Assembly: GCA_044226395.1 (NCBI GenBank)
Contig: JBGAHD010000002.1
Location: 682,001 to 746,000 of the forward strand
Direction of reading: 5' to 3'
DNA length: 64,000 bases
Source: JBGAHD01 sp044226395
GTDB lineage: Bacteria; Pseudomonadota; Gammaproteobacteria; Xanthomonadales; Ahniellaceae
In this document: positions 57,366-64,000 of the stretch, one piece after another
How the letters are laid out: each line of letters begins with the position of its first letter
Numbering within the stretch: the first letter of the stretch is position 1
Notes under the pieces: model-generated
What the model saw: only the letters and a program-made list of their open reading frames with translations
What the model was told of the DNA's origin: nothing
The model's database searches: none
Translations under genes and position numbers: made by a program

Positions 57366-60119
57366 ATGCACGCCCACAGCATCGACAACTCGACCACCGC
57401 GAGCCCGCTGACGGCATGGCCTCGTCGCGCCTATCACAGCCTGGGCGGACCGGTGGCCTTGTTGTGCTTCGTGCTCGCCGCGTCGCTGGCCTTGGTGCTG
57501 ATGTGGCCGCACGCGAGCATGTCGCAACCGGTGGCGACGTTGGCGCATTGGGGTCGTCTGCCGATTCTCGTGCTCGGCGCGTTTGTCGCGTGGCACGCGC
57601 GCGGCGCGGCATTGCAGCCCGGACTGCGACGATGGTCGACGGGTTTGATGGGCTGGTTCGGCCTCAATGCGCTTGGCGTGCTGGTCGGCACGCCGGGCCT
57701 GGCGCCCGCGCAATTGCTCGGCGCGCCGGATCTGGCGCGCTGGTTCTACTTGCTGTCGTACGTGCCGCTGGCGTTCGCGCTGACGCAGCTGGCCTGGGCG
57801 CGTCGACTGGAACCACTGCGCTGGGAAGAGCGCGCCGAGATCGGCGTGCTGGTCGGTTCGGCGGCGATTCTTTTGTGGGCGGCGCTGACTTCGGTGGGCA
57901 CGGCCAATGGCATGAGCCCGCTGGGCGGCATGATCATCTGGCTGTTTCCGCTGGCGAGCCTCACCGCGACGCTGTGGCTCGCGATGATTCTGCAGCGACG
58001 CGATCTGGGCAGTCAGGCGCGCGCGCCGACCCTGCTGTGCTTCGTCGGCCTGGGCACGCTCGCGGCCGGCGATCTGCTGTGGGCCACGGGCGCGAGTCAG
58101 ACCGACGACATGCTCGGGCGACTGGCCGCGGCCTTTCTGATTTCGGGGCCGGTGTACGTGGTCGGCGCGATCGAACGCGCGCTGCGCGCGCGCGCCGAGA
58201 CCGATGCCGAGACCGACGCGCTCGAGGCCGAACCCTTCGCCGTGACCATTCTCGGCGCGGCGCTGGCGATGATCGTGTTCCTGGCGGTGATGGCCGCGCG
58301 CGAAGGCAGCGGCGTGCCGATGACCGCGGTGCTGGTGCTGCTGCTGCTCGCCGCCGGCGTGGTGACGCGACGCGCGGTGACGTGGCGCTGGGCCGCGGCC
58401 GACTATCGCGAGCATCTGGCCGCGGGCCACAGCCGTCAGGTCGATGGCCTGCTCGATGCCGCCGAGATGGCCGTGCTGGTGCTCGATCGCGAGCTGCGCA
58501 TTCGTCACGTCACCGCCGCCGCCGCGCGCTTGCTCGGCCTGGCGCCGGTGGATCTCAACAACTACGCGCTGCAAAGCCGCGTCGCGCCGGAACTGCGCGC
58601 GCAGGTCGCGCGCACCTTGGCCCTGGCCACGCGACCGGGCGTGAGCGCGGTCACCGAAGTCTGGTCGCTCGACGCCGAAGGGCAAGCGCAACGCGTGTTC
58701 GAAGTGCGCGCGGCCAATCACTTCGGCATTCCCGAAGTCGCGGGCCTTGTGCTTCATCTGGACGACATCACCGAGCAGCGCTCTCTCGAGGCCTCGCTGC
58801 GTCACGACGCGCTGCACGATCCGCTCACGGGTCTGGGCAATCGCGCGCTGCTGTTCGATCGGCTCGATCACGCACTGTCGCGCGCGCGGATCGAACCCGA
58901 CGATGGCCGTCACGCCCTGGTGTTGTGCCTGCTCGATCTCGATCGCTTCAAGAGCATCAACGATTCCCTGGGTCACGCCGCCGGCGATCAAGTGCTGCGC
59001 GAAGTCGCGGCGCGCTTGAAGGCCGGCATGCGTCATCAGGACACGGTGGTGCGCCTGGGTGGCGATGAATTCGCCGTGTTGTTCGCCGGTCGCGCCAGCG
59101 ATGCCGAGGCCACGACCCTGGCCAAGCGCGTGCTCGACGCGCTCGAGCCGCCGATCGCGATCGATGGTCGCCTGCATTTGTTGAGCGGCAGTCTGGGCCT
59201 GGCCGTGCCGGTCGCCGACGATGACGCCGAGCATCTGCTGCGCAAGGCCGACATCGCGATGTATCGGGCCAAGAATCTCGGTCGCGCGCGCTTCCAGTTC
59301 TTCGAGCCGCGTTTGCAAGACATGATGAATCGGCGTCTGGAGCGGCAAGCCCTGCTGCGTCGCTTGATGGAAAGCCGCGCGCTGGACCTGGTGTATCAGC
59401 CGCAGATCGCGCTGGCCGATGGCCGTCACGTCGCGCGCGAGGCGCTGCTGCGCTGGCGCGATGGCGAGCGCAGCGAGGTCAGCACCGAACAGTTGATCAC
59501 CGCCGCGCACGAGTCCGGCCAGATTGGCGCGCTCGGCGAATGGGTGCTCACGCAGGCCAGCCAGCACGCGCGCTCGTGGCGCAACAGCGGCCATTCGGTC
59601 GACCTCACGGTCAATGTCAGCCTGGCCGAGCTGAGCGATCGTCGCTATCCCGCGCGCATTGAAGCGGTTTTGGCGCGCACGGGTTTGTCGCCGGCGTTCT
59701 TGCGTCTGGATCTGGCCGACGAAGTGCTCGCCGCCGGCAGCGCGGCCAAGGAAGTGGTGCAGGCGCTGGCGGAGTTCGGCATCAAGCTGGTGATCGACAA
59801 CTTCGGCACGCACACCGCGCCGCTCGAGCGCTTGCTCGATTGGCCGGTGTATGGGGTCAAGTTGTCGTCGTCGTTCCTGCAGATGGCCTCGCGCTCGCCG
59901 CGGTCGCGCGCCTTGTTCCTGGGCGCGGTCGGCGTGTGTCGGCGCATGCGGCTGGAAGTGGTGGCCAAGGGCGTGGAGACCCACGCCGAGCTCGACCTGG
60001 CGCGCGAAGCCGGCATCGAGCACGTGCAAGGGTATTTGCTGGCGCGGCCGAAGCCGGTGCCGGTGTGGATTGGCGGCGGGCCGGGCGCGCGCGTGTCGAT
60101 CGAGGCGCACGCGCGGTGA
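57366..60119 (+). CDS. Membrane GGDEF-EAL protein with degenerate EAL site
   Basis: 917 residues. About nine membrane helices occupy residues 25-345. A PAS-like domain follows (RQVDGLLDAAEMAVLVLDRELRIRHVTAAAARLLGL ... FEVRAANHFGIPEVAGLVLHLDDITEQRSLEASL). GGDEF is intact (LTGLGNRALLFDRLDHAL, RLGGDEFAVLFAG), with an inhibitory I-site R-H-Q-D five residues before it. The EAL domain keeps REALLRW and VNVSLAEL but has changes at key positions: LDLADE for LE(I/L)TE, IDNFGTH for IDDFGTG, VKLS for LKID and VVAKGVET for VVAEGVET, so the catalytic Glu has become Lys. A cyclase with a non-catalytic, perhaps c-di-GMP-sensing, EAL is predicted. The next gene overlaps its stop. Confidence 0.9.
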   Translation: MHAHSIDNSTTASPLTAWPRRAYHSLGGPVALLCFVLAASLALVLMWPHASMSQPVATLAHWGRLPILVLGAFVAWHARGAALQPGLRRWSTGLMGWFGLNALGVLVGTPGLAPAQLLGAPDLARWFYLLSYVPLAFALTQLAWARRLEPLRWEERAEIGVLVGSAAILLWAALTSVGTANGMSPLGGMIIWLFPLASLTATLWLAMILQRRDLGSQARAPTLLCFVGLGTLAAGDLLWATGASQTDDMLGRLAAAFLISGPVYVVGAIERALRARAETDAETDALEAEPFAVTILGAALAMIVFLAVMAAREGSGVPMTAVLVLLLLAAGVVTRRAVTWRWAAADYREHLAAGHSRQVDGLLDAAEMAVLVLDRELRIRHVTAAAARLLGLAPVDLNNYALQSRVAPELRAQVARTLALATRPGVSAVTEVWSLDAEGQAQRVFEVRAANHFGIPEVAGLVLHLDDITEQRSLEASLRHDALHDPLTGLGNRALLFDRLDHALSRARIEPDDGRHALVLCLLDLDRFKSINDSLGHAAGDQVLREVAARLKAGMRHQDTVVRLGGDEFAVLFAGRASDAEATTLAKRVLDALEPPIAIDGRLHLLSGSLGLAVPVADDDAEHLLRKADIAMYRAKNLGRARFQFFEPRLQDMMNRRLERQALLRRLMESRALDLVYQPQIALADGRHVAREALLRWRDGERSEVSTEQLITAAHESGQIGALGEWVLTQASQHARSWRNSGHSVDLTVNVSLAELSDRRYPARIEAVLARTGLSPAFLRLDLADEVLAAGSAAKEVVQALAEFGIKLVIDNFGTHTAPLERLLDWPVYGVKLSSSFLQMASRSPRSRALFLGAVGVCRRMRLEVVAKGVETHAELDLAREAGIEHVQGYLLARPKPVPVWIGGGPGARVSIEAHAR

Positions 60120-62827
60120 CCGACTTGTCGCGCTTCTGGCGTCAGCCGGTGGAACGGCGCGTGGCCGCGGCTTCGGTCGCGGCCTTGATCCTGTTCGGCC
60201 TGCTGCTGCTGGTGCCGTTGTCGCCGCAATGGGCGTTCGGCGTGATCGCGCCGGTGCTGACCGTGATCACGCGCGTGCTCGGCGCGATCGGTGGTCTGTT
60301 CGTTTACAACCGCACGCGGCTGCCGCGCGCGCTGCGCGATGGTTTTCTGATGCTGGCGCTGGCGCAGCTGTCGTTCGCGGGCGGCGATCTGTTGTGGTTC
60401 ACGCTCGAGATTGGCGCGGGCGTCGACCCGGGGTATCACTGGCCGAGTCTGTTTTACGTGGGCTTCTATCCCTTGGCCCTGGTGGCGCTGCTGCATCTGC
60501 CGCACGGGTTCCTGCGCGGTTCGAGTCGCGCGAGCTTCATGCTCGATACCTGGATGGTGCTGGTCGCGGTCGGTTACATGTGCTGGCAAGGCCTGATCGT
60601 GCCGGCGATGGAATCGCTGCCGGCGCACGTGGGTGCGCTCAAGCTGGGACTGGCCTTGTTCTATCCCACGGCCGACGTGGTGGTGCTGACCGCCGCGATC
60701 ACCGTGGCAACGCATCTGCCGCGCGGCACCTTGCGCCATGTCGCGGTCTTGTTCGGCCTGGGCTTGCTGCCGAATCTGGTGGCGGATCTGTACTGGATCG
60801 TGGCGACCTTGAACGGCGATAAGCCGGTACCGGGTCGCGCCGATGTGTTGTGGTTCCTCGGCGCCTTGCTGTTCGGCCTGGCCGCTTGGCGCGCGGTCGG
60901 CGTGCGCACGGCCGAGGTGGTCGCGGGCTATGGCGGCGGTCGTCCCGGCGGCGTCGGCATCGGCGCGATCGCGGCGGTGGTCGGCGTCGGCCTGATGCTG
61001 ATGTATCTGACCGACCGCACGGTCGAGGACGCGCTGATCTTCGCCGCCTGCGCGCTGGTGCTGGTGGGTCTGCTGCACGGTTCGATGCGCGATCTGACCT
61101 GGCGGCGCGAGCAGCAACTGCGGCAGGAGCAGGCCAAGCAAGAGCGCCTCGCGGCCGTGGTCGATCTCTCGCCCGATGGCCTGTTGGTGCTCGATGGCGA
61201 GTTCCGCGTGGTCTATGCCTCGCGCGTGGCCGCGCACATGCTCGGCGTGCCGCGCGATCGCCTGCTGCGCACGCCCTTGGTCAACTGGGTGCACCCGGCC
61301 GACTGCATGCTGCTGGTCGAGGACATGGTGCGCGCGACCCTGCGTCGGCTCGATCGCGTGCTCAGTCGCTGGCGCCTGGCGCCGGCCGATGGCTCGCTGT
61401 TCTGGGTCGAGGCCAGCATCGCCGATTGCACCGCCGACCCCGAGATCGGCGGCCTGGTGGTGAGCCTCAAGGACGTGCGCGAGCGCCACGCGCTCGAGCA
61501 GCGCCTGTTGATTCGCTCGCAGCACGATGAACTGACGGGCCTGGCCAACCGCACCCTGCTGCGCACGCGCATCGAGCAGATGCTGGCCAGTCACGCGCGG
61601 GCCGAGCAGGGCTTCGCGATCCTGGTATTTGATATCGACAACTTCAAATCGATCAACGACGGTCTGGGTCATGGCTGCGGCGATCAATTGCTGCGCGCCC
61701 TGGCCGAGCGCCTGACCGCCGCGCTGCTGCCGGGCGAGACCGCCGCGCGCCTGGGCGGCGACGAATTCGCAGTGACCCTGCCGGCTACGCGCGACGCGCA
61801 CGCCGCGCACACGCGCGCGGTGGCGTTGACGCAGCGCCTGTCGGGCTCGTATCAGACCGCGCAGGGCGAGCTCGGCGTGTCGCTCAGCGCCGGCCTGGCG
61901 TTGGCGCGGCCCGATGCCGATCCCGATGGCCTGCTCGATGAAGCCGACATCGCCATGTACGAGGCCAAGCGCCACGGCGGCAATCGCGTGCAGGCCTTCG
62001 ACCTGGAGATCGAGCGCTTGGTGCGCTGGCGCAATGGCGTCCGCGAGAAGCTCATCGCCGCGCTCGAGCACAACGGCTTTCGCATGGCCTATCAGCCGCT
62101 GATCGCGACCCGCGACGGTTCGGTCTACGGCGTCGAGGCTCTGCTGCGCTGGACCGATCCCAAGGACAAGCCGCCGATCGCGGCCCTGATCGCCGAGGCC
62201 GAGACCTGCGGCCTGATTTTGCCGCTGGGCCGCAAGATCCTGCGCCTGGTGTTGAACGATCTGCGTCAGATGCTCACGGGCGCGGGCCCGGCCTTCCAGG
62301 TCGTGACGATCAACCTGTCCTGGCAACAGCTCGACGATCCCGAGTTCGTCAATCAACTCGCGGCTGAGCTGCAGCAATCGGGCGTGCCGGCCAGCCGCAT
62401 CCTGCTGGAACTGACCGAGACCTCGGCGCCCTCGCTCGAGCGTCAGCACTTCACGCGTCTGGCCGCCTTGCGCGAACTGGGCGTGGGCTTGGCGCTGGAT
62501 GATTTCGGCACGGGCAATACCTCGTTCGCGTCCTTGCAGGAACTCGACCTGCGCTTGCTCAAGTTGCCGCAGTCCCTGGTCCGTCACATCGAGCGCGATC
62601 AGCGCGTGAGCGAACTGGCCGGCGCGATGCTGAGCTTCGCCACGCAGCTGCAACTGGCGACCGTGGCCGAAGGCGTGGAGACGCTGGAGCAATTCCAGTG
62701 GCTGCGCGAACAGGGCTGCGCTTACGTGCAGGGTCATCTGTTCGCGCCGGCGCTGCCGCCGGAGCGCGTGGTGAGCTGGCAACCGCCCGATCCGAGTCTG
62801 TTCGCGCCACGCGCCGACGCCTCCTGA
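60116..62827 (+). CDS. Membrane GGDEF-EAL protein, second copy
   Basis: 903 residues from a GTG that overlaps the preceding TGA. About eight membrane helices lie in residues 15-310, a PAS domain about 345-460 (LAAVVDLSPDGLLVLDGEFRVVYASRVAAHMLG ... SLFWVEASIADC), GGDEF about 475-630 (ARLGGDEFAVTLP) and EAL about 645-890. EAL motifs: YGVEALLRWTD, ITINLSWQQLDD-type VTINLSW, LLELTETSAPS, LALDDFGTGNTSFASL and LATVAEGVETLEQ are good, but 'LKID' reads LLKLPQ. No RxxD inhibitory site precedes GGDEF (LPGETAARLGGDEF). So this copy is probably an active cyclase, and its phosphodiesterase is less degraded than in copy 1. The pair is one operon. Confidence 0.9.
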   Translation: MTDLSRFWRQPVERRVAAASVAALILFGLLLLVPLSPQWAFGVIAPVLTVITRVLGAIGGLFVYNRTRLPRALRDGFLMLALAQLSFAGGDLLWFTLEIGAGVDPGYHWPSLFYVGFYPLALVALLHLPHGFLRGSSRASFMLDTWMVLVAVGYMCWQGLIVPAMESLPAHVGALKLGLALFYPTADVVVLTAAITVATHLPRGTLRHVAVLFGLGLLPNLVADLYWIVATLNGDKPVPGRADVLWFLGALLFGLAAWRAVGVRTAEVVAGYGGGRPGGVGIGAIAAVVGVGLMLMYLTDRTVEDALIFAACALVLVGLLHGSMRDLTWRREQQLRQEQAKQERLAAVVDLSPDGLLVLDGEFRVVYASRVAAHMLGVPRDRLLRTPLVNWVHPADCMLLVEDMVRATLRRLDRVLSRWRLAPADGSLFWVEASIADCTADPEIGGLVVSLKDVRERHALEQRLLIRSQHDELTGLANRTLLRTRIEQMLASHARAEQGFAILVFDIDNFKSINDGLGHGCGDQLLRALAERLTAALLPGETAARLGGDEFAVTLPATRDAHAAHTRAVALTQRLSGSYQTAQGELGVSLSAGLALARPDADPDGLLDEADIAMYEAKRHGGNRVQAFDLEIERLVRWRNGVREKLIAALEHNGFRMAYQPLIATRDGSVYGVEALLRWTDPKDKPPIAALIAEAETCGLILPLGRKILRLVLNDLRQMLTGAGPAFQVVTINLSWQQLDDPEFVNQLAAELQQSGVPASRILLELTETSAPSLERQHFTRLAALRELGVGLALDDFGTGNTSFASLQELDLRLLKLPQSLVRHIERDQRVSELAGAMLSFATQLQLATVAEGVETLEQFQWLREQGCAYVQGHLFAPALPPERVVSWQPPDPSLFAPRADAS

Positions 62828-62905
62828 GCGCGACCTCGGCGGCTTGACGTCGCCAGCCCGACAGCGTAGACAAAGCGCGTGGAGTGTTCGCGGGAGGGAG
62901 GCAGC

Positions 62906-63595
62906 ATGGCAATCGTGGTCGGCATCGTCGAGGACGATGCGGTTCAGGCCGAATATCTGCGCGTCTGGATCGAGCATTGGGGCTACGAGCCGCGCGTCTA
63001 CAATTCCGCCACCGAGTTTCGGCGCAATCGCGGGCCCGAGTCGGTCGATGCTCTGGTGCTCGACTGGGTCCTGCCCGATCAGTCCGGCATCGAATTGCTG
63101 CGCTGGCTGCGCAACCTCACCGGGCCGCAGTTGCCGGTGATTTTGCTCACCGGCAAGAACAGCGAGGCCGACGTGGTGACCGCGCTCGCGGCCGGCGCCG
63201 ATGATTTCGTGACCAAGCCGCCGCGCACCGAGGAATTACGCGCGCGCCTGGGCGCCTTGCTGCGTCGCGTCGGCGTGACCGCCGACGATTCGATGATCGA
63301 CGACATCGCGCCATTCGAGATCGACATGCGCAAGCGTCGCGTGATGTTGTCGGGCGAGGCGGTGGAACTGACCGATCGCGAGTTCAACCTGGCGAGCTTT
63401 TTCTTTCGCCGCGTCGGACGCGTGGTCAGTCGCGAGGTCTTGCTGTCGCAGATCTGGAACATCACCGGCGACGTCGCCACGCGCACCATCGACACCTATA
63501 TCAGTCGCCTGCGCAAGAAACTCGCGCTCAACGGCGAGTCGGGCTGGAACCTCAGTTCGGTCTATCAGCACGGCTATCGCCTCGATCGCATCTGA
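62906..63595 (+). CDS. OmpR-family response regulator
   Basis: 229 residues, ATG with GGGAGG upstream. Receiver: VVGIVEDDAVQAEYLRVWIEHWGYEPRVYNSATEF ... DALVLDWVLPDQSGIELLRWLRNL ... PVILLTGKNSEADVVTALAAGADDFVTKPPRTEEL, with Asp, Thr and Lys switch residues intact. Winged-helix output: IDMRKRRVMLSGEAVELTDREFNLASFFFRRVGRVVSREVLLSQIWNITGDVATRTIDTYISRLRKKLALNGESGWNLSSVYQHGYRL. No cognate kinase is adjacent. The hybrid kinase on the other strand (55191-57053) lies about 6 kb away. Targets are unknown. Confidence 0.92.
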   Translation: MAIVVGIVEDDAVQAEYLRVWIEHWGYEPRVYNSATEFRRNRGPESVDALVLDWVLPDQSGIELLRWLRNLTGPQLPVILLTGKNSEADVVTALAAGADDFVTKPPRTEELRARLGALLRRVGVTADDSMIDDIAPFEIDMRKRRVMLSGEAVELTDREFNLASFFFRRVGRVVSREVLLSQIWNITGDVATRTIDTYISRLRKKLALNGESGWNLSSVYQHGYRLDRI

Positions 63596-63672
63596 TCGCG
63601 GCGCGGCGCGGCCGCGCGGGGGCGGCGCGCGCGGCTAGACTGTGCGTCCCCGAAGGCGAAGGAAATCGCGCC

Positions 63673-64000
63673 GTGCGTTGCTTGTCGACCCTGTTGTGGC
63701 TCGCGTTGATCCTGGCGCCCGCGCTCGCGCGCGCCGAGGACCCGCCCGCGGACGAACCGCGCCCGACGAGCTCGGCCAGTTCCACCACCAAGCCCACCGC
63801 GACCACGGGCGTGGCCGCGCCAGTGCGCGCGTCCGAGGCCGTGCCCGGCGGCGTCGGCCTGGTGCTGGGCGGTGGCGGCGCGCGCGGCGCGGCGCACATC
63901 GGCGTGTTGCGCGTGCTCGAGCGCGAGCGCATTCCGATCCGCTACATCGCCGGCACCTCGATGGGCGCGATCATCGGCAGCTTCTACGCCGCCGGCTACA
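63673..64000 (+). CDS. Exported patatin-like phospholipase, N-terminal part
   Basis: About 109 residues from a GTG start, running off the window. The signal peptide RCLSTLLWLALILAPALARA is followed by a Pro/Thr/Ser linker. The patatin domain then opens with VGLVLGGGGARGAAHIGVLRVLERERIPIRYIAGTSMGAIIGSFYAAGY, which has the oxyanion GGGARG and the nucleophile-elbow G-T-S-M-G. It resembles RssA/PlpD-type esterases of the envelope; a surface barrel as in PlpD would lie beyond the window. The upstream AAGGA is nine bases from GTG. Confidence 0.88.
   Translation, partial: MRCLSTLLWLALILAPALARAEDPPADEPRPTSSASSTTKPTATTGVAAPVRASEAVPGGVGLVLGGGGARGAAHIGVLRVLERERIPIRYIAGTSMGAIIGSFYAAGY

Noticed and set aside
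59645..62977. 1110-codon open frame on the minus strand
   Set aside because: It is antisense to two genes with clear GGDEF-EAL domains. In DNA this GC-rich, stop codons are rare and long shadow frames are expected. It has no known domain.
1..64000. tRNA, rRNA, IS elements, prophage or replication origin
   Set aside because: I looked for CCA-ended cloverleaf patterns, transposase or integrase motifs and DnaA-box clusters and found none I could support. A tRNAscan-SE or ISfinder run would settle this.

Overview
The window is very GC-rich, densely coded and has no plasmid, phage or IS hallmarks. It looks like chromosome from a gammaproteobacterium of the order Lysobacterales (Xanthomonadales), perhaps family Rhodanobacteraceae or a relative. 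This rests on the mix of gene families: a PuuE/PuuD/UraH/UraD purine route, tesA-ybbA-ybbP, a GYF-pilin fusion, and an exported protein ending in FRNGFE. The assignment is inference; there is no rRNA or tRNA gene to confirm it.

Layout. (1) 1-6.9 kb: a tandem array of five paralogous exported proteins (the first only a C-terminal stub). The four complete ones share exactly seven cysteines, and all five have a Cys-Cys pair at the extreme C-terminus. Each gene is followed by a strong hairpin. (2) 6.9-13.4 kb: small exported proteins; an ArsR repressor with two SRPBCC proteins, whose promoter carries two palindromic operators and appears to give a leaderless transcript; a DUF692 (MNIO) enzyme fused to a partner-like domain next to a 71-residue peptide with a CLAC motif (RiPP-like); a FeeM-like acyltransferase; and a beta-helix protein. 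(3) 13.6-24.9 kb: an almost complete purine catabolic island running from adenine through hypoxanthine, xanthine, urate, HIU, OHCU, allantoin and allantoate to ureidoglycolate and glyoxylate. (4) 24.9-32.9 kb: a leftward operon RDD-RDD-SpoIIM-DUF4129-DUF4350-MoxR-DUF58-GYF/pilin. (5) 33-40.8 kb: ClpP-like protease, rhodanese, GlxA-type regulator, S9 peptidase, pirin, azoreductase and LysR.

(6) 40.8-46.7 kb: an RNA-repair island. The sigma-54 activator RtcR is divergent from a Ro60/TROVE protein, RtcB ligase and RtcA cyclase. Between the divergent genes lie a sigma-54 promoter and two GGGAT-N8-inverted-repeat boxes. Between ro60 and rtcB there is a 190-base gap that can fold into a long bulged stem capped by an internal hairpin, a strong candidate for an unannotated Y-like RNA. 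This is the most exciting element of the window.

(7) 46.7-51.7 kb: glucokinase, then tesA divergent from ybbA-ybbP with start codons that overlap on opposite strands. (8) 51.8-63.6 kb: a signalling block with two receiver proteins, a CheW-like protein, a hybrid histidine kinase with HPt, two membrane GGDEF-EAL proteins (the first with a visibly degenerate EAL site) and an OmpR-type regulator. The window ends inside an exported patatin-like phospholipase.
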